Below, one piece after another: positions 35,987 through 45,442 of a stretch of 64,000 bases of DNA (positions are counted from its first letter, which is position 1; each line of letters starts with the position of its first letter). The notes under the pieces are model-generated. The model had not been told where the DNA came from and made no database searches. It saw nothing but the letters and a program-made list of their open reading frames with translations. A program made the translations under genes and the position numbers. The DNA comes from Lichenicoccus roseus (lineage in GTDB: Bacteria > Pseudomonadota > Alphaproteobacteria > Acetobacterales > Acetobacteraceae). The stretch spans positions 107,698-171,697 of the forward strand of contig NZ_VCDI01000008.1 in NCBI RefSeq assembly GCF_005844085.1. Direction: 5' to 3'.

Positions 35987-37844
35987 CCCGATCGGCCTTG
36001 CAACGGGCCGAGACGGCCTGATCAGGCCAGGTGCCGCGCGACGGGCGGCTCTGGTTCTGGGCATTGGGCTCGGCGGCGGTCTGCTTGCCAGCGCGGCGGC
36101 AACGCAGTTCGTCGCCTGGCGCCTGAGCTTCCATCCCGTCCTGGGCCCGCCGCTGCTCGGCGACCTCTACCCGCCATGGTCCTGGTGGGGCTGGATGCAG
36201 GCACCCTGGGCAGCCCGGGTGCCCCAGACCTTTACCATGGTCAAGCTGGGCGGTCTGTCGCTGCTGACCCTGGTCGGGCTTGGTGGTCTTGCCATTGCTG
36301 CACGCACGCAGAAGCCGAAGCACCGCGACGACGTGCATGGCACCGCACGCTTTGCCACCGACGAGAGCGAGGCGCGTGAGAGCGGGCTGCTGCCGCCGAA
36401 GGACAGCGACTTCTGGCCAGGCGTCTATGTCGGCGCCTGGCGGCGCCGGAATGGGGCTCTAGCCTACCTTCGCCATCCTGGTCCGGAGCATGTGCTCTGC
36501 CTTGGGCCCCTGCGTAGCGGCAAAGGTGTTGCCGGCGTGATGCCGACCCTGCTGAGCTGGCCGTACAGCGCCATCGTCTATGACGAGAAGGGAGAGCTGC
36601 ACGAGTTCACCTCGGGCTGGCGGGGCAATGGCGGCGGCAACCGCGTGCTACGCTGGGAGCCGGGCGGTGGCGACGACACCATCGCCTGGAACCCGCTTGG
36701 CGAGATACGGCTCGGCACCGACTTCGAATACCGGGATGCGTCGCAGATCGCCGAAAGCATTGCGGATCCGGACGGCGAGGGCCTCGAGGGGCACTTTGAC
36801 CCGAACGCCGCAGCCTTGATCGTGGGCGTTATTCTGTATGTTGGACATCGCGCGCGCGGGCCCGGCCAGGTGGCGACCTTGGCCGATGTTGCCCTCGCTC
36901 TCGGCGACCCTGCGCTGCCACCCGACCAGCTCTACAGAGCGATGGTCGACAACTGCTACGGGCGGCACCAGGCCAGCAATCGCCAGATCGCGGTTGAGGG
37001 GCAGAAGCAGCTCAACCGCGAGCCACGCGAGCGGACGGCAATCCACTCGACGGCGGTTCGGATGATGCGGCTGCTGAACGACCCCATCGTCGCCCGCAAC
37101 ACGGCGCATAGTGATTTTCGGCTGCTCGATCTGATGAACAGCGAGCGGCCCATCACGCTCTACGTCGTGACCAGGGCCGCCGACAAGCTGACGCTCAGGC
37201 CGCTCGTTCGGCTGTTCCTGAGCATGGCAATGAACGCACTCACCAGTGTCGACATGAAAAAGGATACCGACGGCAACCCGGTTGCCCCGCACCGGCATCG
37301 CATGCTGATGCTGATCGACGAATTTGCCTCGCTGGGCGCCATGCCAACTTTCCAGGACGCGATGAGCAAGTGCGCCGGCTATGGCATCAAGTGCTACCTG
37401 CTGGCGCAGGACCGCGAGCAGATCATCGACGCCTACGGCCCCCACGAGAGCATCACGTCGCACTGCCACGTCAAAAGCCTGTACGCGCCGACCAATCTGA
37501 ACACGCAGAAATGGATTTCCGACCTGCTGGGCCCGTCGACCATCGAGGTGGAAGCTATCACCGAAAGCGGCGCACGTGGCAGCCCGATGCGCAACGTCAG
37601 CCGGACCTTCCATGCCGTTAACCGACCCCTGCTCACGTCGGAGGAAGTCGGACGGCTGAAGGCGCCGACGAAGAAGGGTGACCAGATTGTCGAGGGTGGC
37701 CAGGTGCTGGTTCTGGTCGCAGGCCGCCACCCCATTCTGGCCGAGCAGGCGCTGTACTTCCGGGATCCGGTCTTTCAGGCTCGCGCGCGGCTCGATGCGG
37801 TGCTGATGCCCAGATCTACCAGCTCCAGAACCGGTTTCGCTTGA
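35973..37844 (+). CDS. traG: TraG, VirD4-type coupling protein
   Basis: A 623-residue coupling ATPase that brings the TraA-DNA complex to the pore. Two N-terminal membrane segments precede the motor domain with Walker A GPLRSGKGV near 178 and Walker B MLMLIDEFASLG near 445. TTG 35973 is supported by AGGAGG six bases before it, inside the end of trbI. It comes directly after trbI rather than beside traD and traA as in many Ti-type plasmids. Confidence 0.93.
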   Translation: MPSASPIGLATGRDGLIRPGAARRAALVLGIGLGGGLLASAAATQFVAWRLSFHPVLGPPLLGDLYPPWSWWGWMQAPWAARVPQTFTMVKLGGLSLLTLVGLGGLAIAARTQKPKHRDDVHGTARFATDESEARESGLLPPKDSDFWPGVYVGAWRRRNGALAYLRHPGPEHVLCLGPLRSGKGVAGVMPTLLSWPYSAIVYDEKGELHEFTSGWRGNGGGNRVLRWEPGGGDDTIAWNPLGEIRLGTDFEYRDASQIAESIADPDGEGLEGHFDPNAAALIVGVILYVGHRARGPGQVATLADVALALGDPALPPDQLYRAMVDNCYGRHQASNRQIAVEGQKQLNREPRERTAIHSTAVRMMRLLNDPIVARNTAHSDFRLLDLMNSERPITLYVVTRAADKLTLRPLVRLFLSMAMNALTSVDMKKDTDGNPVAPHRHRMLMLIDEFASLGAMPTFQDAMSKCAGYGIKCYLLAQDREQIIDAYGPHESITSHCHVKSLYAPTNLNTQKWISDLLGPSTIEVEAITESGARGSPMRNVSRTFHAVNRPLLTSEEVGRLKAPTKKGDQIVEGGQVLVLVAGRHPILAEQALYFRDPVFQARARLDAVLMPRSTSSRTGFA

Positions 37845-37955
37845 TCTGGCGACCTCAGCTAGTAAGGCTCAGTAGATTGAGAGAAACTATTGACGCCAGC
37901 GCCCAAGCCGCCAGGTTCAGAGGCGACCACTGCCGCCGCCTGTGTCTGAAGAGAC

Positions 37956-38564
37956 ATGAATCAGGCCGGCCGCCGCCCGGCTCCTTGCTCTTCGCAGAGC
38001 GCGGAGCCTGAGCAGATGATCGGCCGTCTCCTCGGCTACGGTGTTTGTCTCAGCCTTTTTGGGTTGGTGACGGCAGCACAGGGTTGGGCCTGGCATGCCA
38101 ATGCCACCTACCGCCTGAACATGACACCCAGCATGCCGGTCGGCCTTTGGGCGGTGAGCCGACGGCCACCCGCCCAGCTTACGCGCGGATCCATCGTCGC
38201 GATCTGCTTGCCGATGTCGATTGGTATCCCGGCGCGCGAACGCGGCTACGTCACCGGCGGCGAGTGCCCAGGTCAGACAATGCCGATGCTCAAGACCATC
38301 GCGGCGGTTCCTGGCGATATCGTCGCGATCTCCACGCGCGGCTTGAGCGTGAACGGTGTTCTGCTTGCGCACAGTCAAGCTCTTGGTCGGGACAGCAAAG
38401 GCCGCCCGCTGACCGGTATGGCGATCGGGACCTATTCTGTAAGGCAGTCGGTATTCTGGCTCTATGCCGGACATGATCCGCGGTCGTTCGATAGTCGCTA
38501 CTACGGCGGCCTTCCCGGAAAGAATGTCATAGGCTACGCATGGCCGCTCCTTGTGCTGCAGTAG
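37956..38564 (+). CDS. traF: TraF, conjugal peptidase (S26 family)
   Basis: A 202-residue membrane-anchored signal-peptidase-like protein. A membrane helix (GYGVCLSLFGLVTAAQGWAW) is followed by NMTPSMPVGLW with the nucleophile Ser and MLKTIAAVPGD with the general-base Lys. In RP4, TraF trims and cyclises the TrbC pilin, a role that fits here too. An ATG at 38016 is an alternative start. It overlaps the open frame of the next gene. Confidence 0.85.
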   Translation: MNQAGRRPAPCSSQSAEPEQMIGRLLGYGVCLSLFGLVTAAQGWAWHANATYRLNMTPSMPVGLWAVSRRPPAQLTRGSIVAICLPMSIGIPARERGYVTGGECPGQTMPMLKTIAAVPGDIVAISTRGLSVNGVLLAHSQALGRDSKGRPLTGMAIGTYSVRQSVFWLYAGHDPRSFDSRYYGGLPGKNVIGYAWPLLVLQ

Positions 38565-38656
38565 ATGGCCAAGCATCATCCCGGCTCCGTCATGGACGTC
38601 ATCAACGTCGCGGCAACTCGATTAGCGGCTGGAAGACCTCGGGAGAAAAGAGTTTG

Positions 38657-39217
38657 ATGCTAGAGAACTGCGCGCCGTATGTCGCCATGCCGACGTTGGT
38701 TGCTATCATTCACGTCGAATCAGCTGGTAACCCGTTTGCTCTGCATGTCAACGGGATCGAGCGACAACCAGCACCCATCCGCAACCGCGATGAGGCCGTG
38801 GCAGAGGCTCGCTACTACATCACGCGCGGATATAGCGTCGATCTCGGCCTCATGCAGGTCAACAGTCGGAATTTGGTCGCCTTCGGGGTGACGATAACGC
38901 AGATGCTCGATCCCTACGCCTGTACGAATGTCCGTATCGGTGCCACCATCCTGGTAGCTGATTATACTCGTGCTACCATGGTGTATGGCCCTGGGCAGCG
39001 GGCGCTCCGAGCTGCTTTGTCGGCTTACAACACAGGCAGCTTCTACCGCGGCGCACGATACGTGGCCCGATATACGGGCTCGACCCGACAGACCAAACCC
39101 CATCCGCCTGTCGTGTTCATGGCGACATCACCGATTGCGTCATCGATCCTCCCCGTGGACTCATTTACAGCCGATACTGAGCTGCCTCCGACAGAGTGGG
39201 ACGCGGCGGCAAACTAG
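38657..39217 (+). CDS. lytic transglycosylase (VirB1-like)
   Basis: A 186-residue SLT-fold muramidase. Catalytic Glu lies in IIHVESAGNPFAL, followed by DLGLMQVNSRNL and ALSAYNTGSFYRG. It would open peptidoglycan locally for the trb pore. ATG 38657 with GAGAAAAGAG upstream is chosen; the frame opens earlier but codes for unlikely sequence. No clear signal peptide is present from this start. Confidence 0.85.
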   Translation: MLENCAPYVAMPTLVAIIHVESAGNPFALHVNGIERQPAPIRNRDEAVAEARYYITRGYSVDLGLMQVNSRNLVAFGVTITQMLDPYACTNVRIGATILVADYTRATMVYGPGQRALRAALSAYNTGSFYRGARYVARYTGSTRQTKPHPPVVFMATSPIASSILPVDSFTADTELPPTEWDAAAN

Positions 39218-39381
39218 ACGCAGGCTCATGTGGCGGGGCACTACGATCTCGCCGACGTCTCCGTTCTGGAAGGTGGTTCGGTCTAGCTCGCTCGCCCTAG
39301 CGATTCCGCCTCGAAGGCGAGGCGGCGGGCACGAGTTCCTGCTAGAAGCACGCGAGAGCCCCGGTCACGGAGTGGTCGCTG

Positions 39382-40056
39382 TTGAGCCCGCCTGATGAAC
39401 ACCTGCCCCCGGGGCCGCCTGCCCTGCCCGCCCGACGGCCGCCTTGGGAGATCCACCCTGCTCTGACTGAGGACCGGCTTCGCGCCTGTGCGCTGCTGCT
39501 CGCCCATGCCCGACGGGACGCCGTCAGGCTGGCCGCCTACGACATGGGCGACGACAGCTGGTCGGTCGGGTGCCGCGCCTATGCCTTCGGGCGGCAGCGG
39601 CTTCGGCGTGCCGCTGAGCGCGGCACCTACAACTGGCTCACCGTGCTGGACGAGAGCCACCACTTTGTCTTCCTGATTGAGGACGTTCCGGTGCGGTTCT
39701 ACCGGGGCTCGGCGGATGAGCCGACCACCCGCACTCTCCGTCGCCAGGCCGTCGAGGCTCAGCAGCTGACCCTGGCCCTTGGTGAAGAGCAGGCCGAGGG
39801 CTTGGTCTTTCGCTTCGCCCTGGAGGCGTCGGCTGCGGCCGGCGTCGAGCGGGTCGTGTTCCTGGCATTGCGCGGCGAGGAGGGGCAGGTGGAGTGCTTC
39901 TGGCCACTGGCACTTGAAGCCCCCTCGACCGACCACCCCCACCGGGAAATGACTCAATTGCGTCTGCTAGACGACGACGTCCAGGCCCCGACCCTCTCGC
40001 GGGCGCCACGAAGGAGTTCTCGTCCGTCACATGGCCGGGTGGCGGCCATCGACTAA
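39382..40056 (+). CDS. hypothetical protein
   Basis: A 224-residue protein with compact, plausible sequence from about residue 22 (WEIHPALTEDRLRACALLLA, YNWLTVLDESHHFVFLIEDV) to 180, then a disordered Arg/Ser tail. TTG 39382 is a tentative start, since no in-frame ATG is near. It stands between the conjugation cluster and the MucR regulator. No family is recognised. Confidence 0.6.
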   Translation: MSPPDEHLPPGPPALPARRPPWEIHPALTEDRLRACALLLAHARRDAVRLAAYDMGDDSWSVGCRAYAFGRQRLRRAAERGTYNWLTVLDESHHFVFLIEDVPVRFYRGSADEPTTRTLRRQAVEAQQLTLALGEEQAEGLVFRFALEASAAAGVERVVFLALRGEEGQVECFWPLALEAPSTDHPHREMTQLRLLDDDVQAPTLSRAPRRSSRPSHGRVAAID

Positions 40057-40115
40057 CTCAAGAAGACGAGATAGAGCAATTTGGAGGAAGTAATTGGTTA
40101 GCTAGAGACACGACG

Positions 40116-40586
40116 ATGAGTAATCAACCCTCTACCCCGCTGGGCCTCGTGGCATTGATTGTGAGTGCCTACGTCCGCAACAACAAGGTGGAGACGCAGG
40201 CTCTACCCGGTTTGATCCAAGAGATCTGTCAGACCATGACCTATTTGCACATGAACCCTGGAGCTGGAGAGAGTTCAGTGGAAAGTGCAAAACAGATGCC
40301 GGCAGTTCCTCCAAAGAAGAGCGTGTTCGCGGACTACATCATCTGCCTCGAAGATGGCAAAAAGCTCAAGATGCTCAAGCGGCATCTGAACTCAGCCTAT
40401 GGTCTGACGCCGGACGCCTATCGTCAGAAATGGGGTCTTCCAGACACGTATCCCATGGTCGCACCCAACTACGCCGAGCGGCGGAGTACACTGGCCAGAG
40501 CAATCGGGCTGGGTCGGAAAGCCATAGCGGCCGGAAACGAGGGCGAGCCGGTTGCTACACGCCGGCGGCGGATTGCGGCGGAGTAG
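40116..40586 (+). CDS. MucR/Ros-family zinc-finger regulator
   Basis: A 156-residue regulator of the alphaproteobacterial Ros/MucR group. The zinc-finger core reads YIICLEDGKKLKMLKRHLNS, with a Cys and a His visible as ligands, followed by YGLTPDAYRQKWGLPDTYPM and VAPNYAERRS. Ros-type proteins repress virulence and transfer genes by binding A/T-rich sites. Downstream of tra/trb, it may silence conjugation; that is inference from position. Confidence 0.88.
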   Translation: MSNQPSTPLGLVALIVSAYVRNNKVETQALPGLIQEICQTMTYLHMNPGAGESSVESAKQMPAVPPKKSVFADYIICLEDGKKLKMLKRHLNSAYGLTPDAYRQKWGLPDTYPMVAPNYAERRSTLARAIGLGRKAIAAGNEGEPVATRRRRIAAE

Positions 40587-40999
40587 CACATGTAGGGTTG
40601 AGCGGAACCCCGCTACCAGAGCCAGTCGGCGAGCCTTCTCCAAGTTTTTCTGAAACGGCGACCCGCGTGCAGGGTGATTAACGGTAAAACTGCGGCCGTT
40701 GGGAAGCCCGCTAATCGGTCTGGAGCCTAGCGCACGCTTCCCGATCCCCTGGGCTCAGGAAGCAGCATGCCTCCGCCCATCTGCTCCGGCAGCAGACGGT
40801 GGCCTACCCGCCAGATCACCTAGTGGGTGGTCAAGCAGGGCTTCGCGCTTCAATCAACGGTGTTGAAGCGGCCGGCGGGCGGATTTAATCTTTGAATGCG
40901 ACGTTCGGGAGACTGCTCTCTGTGAGGCAGTAAAGCAGCGAAGATCGCCTACCAGGCTGTCGGGGTGGGAAGCCCTGCAAATTGTGAGGAGGCTCCTCA
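40587..40999. other. intergenic stretch with an AbrB-like remnant
   Basis: No intact gene. On the minus strand 40727-40819 keeps the tail of an AbrB-like protein (separate entry). The end holds GAGGAGG, the ribosome site of the DUF2867 fragment. Confidence 0.45.
40727..40819 (-). pseudogene. AbrB-like antitoxin tail (remnant C)
   Basis: A 30-residue open stretch VIWRVGHRLLPEQMGGGMLL then PEPRGSGSVR. The WRxGHxxLxxQxxxG pattern matches remnants at 58.7 and 60.9 kb, the more complete of which looks like a SpoVT/AbrB-fold antitoxin. The N-terminal DNA-binding half is not recognisable here. Confidence 0.45.
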
Positions 41000-41317
41000 A
41001 TGGGTCTTCGAGACCCACTTCGGCGAGTTCTGCGATCTAAACGCCGTCTACCGTCCGGTGACAACGGAGACTTCCCCATTCTCGGGAGGTTGAGGGAAGA
41101 GTTGATCTTGGGAGAGGACGACCGGCACCTCGACTTCCGGGCGTCCGTCTTGTTGCGTCTGAGCCCCGATGGCGAAAGCCGCGATCTGGTGCTCACGACA
41201 GCTGTTCACTGCCATAACGTCCTGAGCCGCACCTACCTCATAGCAATCGTTCCGTTTCGTCGCCTGATCGTTCGCAGCAACTCGGCGCGGCTCGCTGCCG
41301 GGTATAGGCGGGCGTAA
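41000..41317 (+). pseudogene. N-terminally truncated DUF2867 protein
   Basis: 105 residues containing LILGEDDRHLDFRASVLLRL and VLTTAVHCHNVLSRTYLIAI, which match the C-terminal half of the DUF2867 family (about 180 residues, lipid-binding-like fold, function unknown). The beginning MGLRDPLRRVLRSK corresponds to the family's middle. A strong GAGGAGG site lies eight bases before this ATG, so the short form might still be made. The first half is lost or out of frame upstream. Confidence 0.6.
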
Positions 41318-41969
41318 GACATTGCGGCGACGACCGTACGGGTAAAAAGCCCTGCCACCAGTGACAGTAGCGGGAGAAGTCTTTATATCTGCTACGTAGT
41401 CTTTGCGACGGCTCCGGAACGTTTCACAGCCATGCTTCGCGAGAGTTGTGGTGCGGCACGCGTCAGCTTGAACCGTCTGGGCGGCAGGCTACGCCGAGGC
41501 GTTAGCCGCCTGTCGGAAGGCTCTCACTTCCGGCTACAGTGAATGCAAATCCCCCTAAATCGATCCAAGCATTTGGCCAACTGCGGCTTCGGGTGCCGCC
41601 AGAGCTCGGGGGTTCTGCCCGCGCTTGGGCACAGTCCATCTTTGGGTAAACAGCGTGCCGGCAGAGCAACACGTGTGACAAGATGATGGCTTGGAGCCGG
41701 CTCAATAAACTACCTGCGCTGTGGCGCGGCGGCAGTAACGGAACCGATTTCGATTCTAAGTGCAATGGCGGGGCAAGTTTGATGACCACGTCGGTGGAAA
41801 ACCGGTCCGGCTAAGCCTCATCTCATCGGGGAAATGGCTTTAGGCTGACATGTCAAGGTATGGCGCCGCACGGTAAAACTCTGGCCACTCGCGCTCAGAT
41901 TGATCACCATCTAGCGGTTGACGGACTGAAGACAGGTGATGTCGTCTGCCAAGTGGAGGAGGAGCGCTC
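41318..41969. other. intergenic stretch left of the sugar island
   Basis: About 650 bases with no convincing gene. An imperfect inverted repeat (GGCGGCAGG...CCGCCTGTCGG, about 41480-41516) could be a terminator-like or recombination hairpin. It is the left edge of the carbohydrate island. Confidence 0.4.
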
Positions 41970-42650
41970 TCAGTGGAACGAGGGCCCGCAGAGTTCGTCC
42001 ACGATGTCGCCGAGGCTAGCCCGTATCCCCACGGTCAGGCACCGCATCTCGTCGGTCGCGGGAAGCAGGTTCGGGATCATGACGGTCATCATGCCCGCTG
42101 CGGACGCCGCCCGGACGCCGTTATGGCTATCCTCCAGGGCGAGGCAGTCGGTTGCTGAGACATGCAGGGTTGCCGCGGCCCGCAGGAAGGTCTCAGGGTG
42201 CGGCTTGCCCTGCGCGACATCGCTCCGGGTCACCACCGCATCGAACCTGTGCAGGATGCCAGCCTCGCGCAGATGCCGGTCTGCCAGGCCGCGTTCGGTC
42301 GAGGTCGCAATGGCGCGCGGCAAGGCGAGTTCGTCGAGAAGGTCCAGCAGAGCGGTCACGCCAGGCCGCAACGGGATGCCCTGTGCACAGAGGCGGCCAA
42401 AATGCACCTCGAATTGGCGATGGTATGCAACGAGGTCGAGATCCCGACCGAACGCCGCCTGCAGGCGGATCTCGGTGGCCTCTCGCGGCATGCCGATCAG
42501 GGTGCCGTGGATCGCATCGTCCATCACATGGCCCAGATCCCGCGACGCCGCCTTGTGGGCATCGCGATAGAGCTCCTCGGTGTCGAGCAGGAGACCGTCC
42601 ATGTCGAACACCACCGCGCGCGGCATCCGCGGCAACAAGGTCCCGCTCAT
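41970..42650 (-). CDS. HAD-superfamily phosphatase / phosphoglucomutase-like
   Basis: A 226-residue HAD hydrolase of the beta-phosphoglucomutase-like subgroup. Motif I is VVFDMDGLLLDTE, with the second Asp (DxD) present, motif II IATSTE, the Lys in DVAQGKPHPE and motif III LEDSHNGVRAA. It is the last gene of the left arm, coupled to the RpiR gene by ATGA. It may dephosphorylate a sugar phosphate to relieve accumulation, or isomerise one. Substrate unknown. Confidence 0.87.
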   Translation of the reverse strand: MSGTLLPRMPRAVVFDMDGLLLDTEELYRDAHKAASRDLGHVMDDAIHGTLIGMPREATEIRLQAAFGRDLDLVAYHRQFEVHFGRLCAQGIPLRPGVTALLDLLDELALPRAIATSTERGLADRHLREAGILHRFDAVVTRSDVAQGKPHPETFLRAAATLHVSATDCLALEDSHNGVRAASAAGMMTVMIPNLLPATDEMRCLTVGIRASLGDIVDELCGPSFH

Positions 42651-43564
42651 TCCTCGTCCCACATGGTATTGCGCGACCGCATCGAGCTCAACCTCTTCTT
42701 CATGGTGGCGAGCCGTTGCTGGTGATCGCTCCCGCGTCGCATTGCCACCCCGACCGACAGGATGTCGATGACCACCAGCGCTGCAAGCCTCGAAATCGTC
42801 GGTGTGTAGATGTCGGTGTTCTCGAGCGTCTCGACCACCAGCAGCAGGTCGCACAGCCGGCTCATCCTGCGACCGGCGCGCCCCGAGATCCCGAGGATCG
42901 TCGCCCCGCCTTCCCGAGCCGCACGCATGACATCGAGCAGCGCCGTCGTTTCCCCGGTGTTGGAGATCGCAACCGCCACGTCGCCGGCCCGCATCATCGA
43001 GGCGGCGATGAACTGCTGGTGGCTGTCGGAGTGCACGTTGCAAGGCACGCCGAACAGCGGGAATTTCTGCTGTGCATCGGCAGCCACGATCCAAGAGGCT
43101 CCGAAGCCGAAGAACTCGATGCGCCGCGCTGTCGCGAGCAGGTCGATCGCCTGCGCCACCGCCTCGTGGTCGAGCTGGCTGCGCGCCCAGTCGAGGCTGG
43201 TCATGGTGTAGTCGAACACCTTGTCGGTCAGTTTCTGCGGTGTGTCGGTGGCATCCAGCACCGACTGCGTGGCCGGGACGCCGAGCGCCACGCTATGCGC
43301 CAGCTTGATCTTGAAATCCTGGAAGCCCTCGAATCCGAGGGCGGCGCAGAAGCGCATCACCGTGGGTTCGCTGACCCCGGCGTTGCGGGCGGTCTCGGCC
43401 ACCGTTGCCACCAGCGCCGCCTGCGGATCGGACAGGATATGTTCGGCGACCCGCCGGTCCGATTTCCTGAGTTCGGGCAGCCGCACCAGGATCAGCTCCA
43501 GGACATTGCGTCCGGACGTCGCCGTCCGCTCGACGGCCGCCGTATTCCTGTCCTCCGCGTCCAC
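42647..43564 (-). CDS. RpiR-family sugar-phosphate-sensing regulator
   Basis: A 305-residue regulator: N-terminal HTH_6 domain (ELRKSDRRVAEHILSDPQAA, NAGVSEPTVMRFCAALGFEG) and C-terminal SIS sugar-phosphate-binding domain (ARRIEFFGFGASWIVAADAQ, AISNTGETTALLDVM). GTG 43564 follows GGAGCAGG. It most likely controls both arms of this island in response to a phosphorylated intermediate, as HexR does for the Entner-Doudoroff genes. Confidence 0.88.
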   Translation of the reverse strand: MDAEDRNTAAVERTATSGRNVLELILVRLPELRKSDRRVAEHILSDPQAALVATVAETARNAGVSEPTVMRFCAALGFEGFQDFKIKLAHSVALGVPATQSVLDATDTPQKLTDKVFDYTMTSLDWARSQLDHEAVAQAIDLLATARRIEFFGFGASWIVAADAQQKFPLFGVPCNVHSDSHQQFIAASMMRAGDVAVAISNTGETTALLDVMRAAREGGATILGISGRAGRRMSRLCDLLLVVETLENTDIYTPTISRLAALVVIDILSVGVAMRRGSDHQQRLATMKKRLSSMRSRNTMWDEE

Positions 43565-43577
43565 GATCCTGCTCCCG

Positions 43578-44471
43578 CTATGCCGTAGGCACTTCGCCGG
43601 CCGGTCCCTTGCAAAGCAGGAAGACATGTCGCGGGTCGGGCCGCAGAAGTCCAGGCCGCAGCCCGGCTGCCGCCTGACGTGCCGCGACCGCATCGATGTC
43701 GCCGGGGTCTACCGTGTTGAAGGCGAACAGTCCGAAATGATGCGGGATCAGCGTGCCGATACCGGCTTCCCCGCACAGGGCGACCGCTTCCTCCAGGGTG
43801 AAGTTGCCGGGAACCCCGGCCGCGGCACGCTCGCTGTCGCGGCCGTTGACGGGCAGCAGCGCGACCTCCGGACCGAGGCCGCGGACCGCGTCCGCAAGGC
43901 CGGGAAACGGGATGCAGTCGCCGCTGTGGTAGAGCCGCCGGCCTCCGGCCTCAATGCCGAAGCCGAGGAAATGATGACGCCCGAGCGCGTCCTGCCGGTG
44001 CTGTTCATGCGCCGCTGGCACCGGATGCAGCGCGAGATCTACGCCGGCGAGCGGTCGGAGTGCCTCCCCGGCCACCGCCAGCACCAGGCGCGCGGCAGGC
44101 AGCCCGAGCGCGTTGGCATGGTCCAGCTCCGGCGCCGGGATGACGAAAAAGGCCTTCGGATGCCGATCCGCCAGCACCTGGATGGTGTTGGGATCCATAT
44201 GGTCGCCGTGGCGGTGGGTGCAGATGACGAGGTCGACGCGTGGGAACGCGTCGGGCTGTATCGGCGCCGGCATCATCCGCTCGTGCGGGAAGCGTGTGCC
44301 GCGATATTTTCTGGCGAGGGAGTCCGAGAGATACGGGTCGATGAGAACGACCGCATCGTCGATGCGCAGTGCGAAGCCTGCCTGGCCAAGCCAAGCCAAC
44401 GCGACGCCAGCGGTGGCTTCGGCGAGCCAGGCGGCTAGGCTGCCCGGCAGCGTCTTGCGGATGATCCTCAT
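43578..44471 (-). CDS. UlaG-like metallo-hydrolase
   Basis: A 297-residue metallo-beta-lactamase-fold protein. The metal signature is THRHGDHMD (H86, H88, D90, H91), with later LYHSGDC and PHHFGLFAF. The nearest described group is UlaG, the L-ascorbate-6-phosphate lactonase, so a lactonase acting on an oxidised sugar phosphate is plausible here. Start shares a base with the stop of the upstream dehydrogenase gene. Confidence 0.78.
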   Translation of the reverse strand: MRIIRKTLPGSLAAWLAEATAGVALAWLGQAGFALRIDDAVVLIDPYLSDSLARKYRGTRFPHERMMPAPIQPDAFPRVDLVICTHRHGDHMDPNTIQVLADRHPKAFFVIPAPELDHANALGLPAARLVLAVAGEALRPLAGVDLALHPVPAAHEQHRQDALGRHHFLGFGIEAGGRRLYHSGDCIPFPGLADAVRGLGPEVALLPVNGRDSERAAAGVPGNFTLEEAVALCGEAGIGTLIPHHFGLFAFNTVDPGDIDAVAARQAAAGLRPGLLRPDPRHVFLLCKGPAGEVPTA

Positions 44472-45442
44472 CAGGCGCCCCCAGCCTCCTTGCCCCCGGC
44501 CTCCTCGTGCACGATCTCCTCTCGCAATGCCTGGCGCAGGTTTGCGACCGCCGCGACCGTGGCGCGACGCACGCTCTCGGACGTCAGGCCGCCGATGTGC
44601 GGGGTTGCGATCACCCGCGGATGGGCAAGCAGAGCGGACGGCGCCGGCGGCTCTGCCACGAAGACGTCTGTCGAGTAGAAGCCGATCCTGCCGCTCTCGA
44701 GAGCGGCCAGCATCGCCGCATCGTCCACGAGGGCAGCGCGCGCCGTGTTCACCACGACGCAGCCTTGGCGTATCCGCCGGATTGCGGCCTCGCCGAGAAT
44801 CGCAGAGCCGTCCGCCGGCATCGGGCAGTGCAACGACAGCATCTCCGCTTCGGCCAGCACTTCGTCGAAGGAGGCCCAGGCGAAATCACCGGACGGGCTG
44901 AAGCCAGGGTCCGGGTAGGGGTCGTAGACGCGGACCCGCGCATCCAGCGCCAGGGCGAAGCGGGCGACCAGCCGGCCGACCGCGCCGCAGCCGATCAGGC
45001 CAAGCGTGCGCCCCTCGATCTCGAGCCCTGTGCGCCGCTCCCAGACCCCGCCCTTCAAGGCCGTGCTCTGCTCCGGAATATGACGCAGCGACGCCAGCAC
45101 CAGCCCGAAGGCGAGCTCCGCGACCCCGCGCGCATTGGCACCCTCCGCGCGCAGCACCTTGATGCCCAGCCGCCGTGCCGCGTCGACCGGCAGGTTGTCC
45201 GAGCCGGTGCCGTTGCGGCTGATCGCACGCAGGCTTGGGGCACCTTCCAGGACCCGGGCGCTGACCGGCTCCACGCCTGCGAGCCAGCCGACGCAGCCGG
45301 GCAGCAGCGCCATCAACGCGGCCTCGTCGGGCGTTTCGCCGGGCCGGCTGAACACCAGCTCGTAGCCGTCCTCCTCCAGCGCCCGCAGTGCCGGATCGGG
45401 AGACCGGGTGAGCGATCGCGGCGTGATCAGGATGCGGTTCAC
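44471..45442 (-). CDS. D-isomer-specific 2-hydroxyacid dehydrogenase
   Basis: A 323-residue NAD(P)-dependent enzyme. Substrate Arg in ISRNGTGSDNLP, nucleotide motif GLIGCGAVGRLVARFA with Asp in VRVYDPYPD, and catalytic His in IATPHIGGLTSESV. It resembles phosphoglycerate dehydrogenase-like enzymes with no regulatory tail. It is coupled to the AroE-like gene (4-base overlap), suggesting linked oxidoreduction steps of a sugar acid. Confidence 0.87.
   Translation of the reverse strand: MNRILITPRSLTRSPDPALRALEEDGYELVFSRPGETPDEAALMALLPGCVGWLAGVEPVSARVLEGAPSLRAISRNGTGSDNLPVDAARRLGIKVLRAEGANARGVAELAFGLVLASLRHIPEQSTALKGGVWERRTGLEIEGRTLGLIGCGAVGRLVARFALALDARVRVYDPYPDPGFSPSGDFAWASFDEVLAEAEMLSLHCPMPADGSAILGEAAIRRIRQGCVVVNTARAALVDDAAMLAALESGRIGFYSTDVFVAEPPAPSALLAHPRVIATPHIGGLTSESVRRATVAAVANLRQALREEIVHEEAGGKEAGGA

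Noticed and set aside
41480..41516. Possible integron attC-like site (imperfect inverted repeat with GTTAGCC)
   Set aside because: The GTTAGCC does not fit the GTTRRRY core, no partner core is present and no integron integrase or cassette gene is near.
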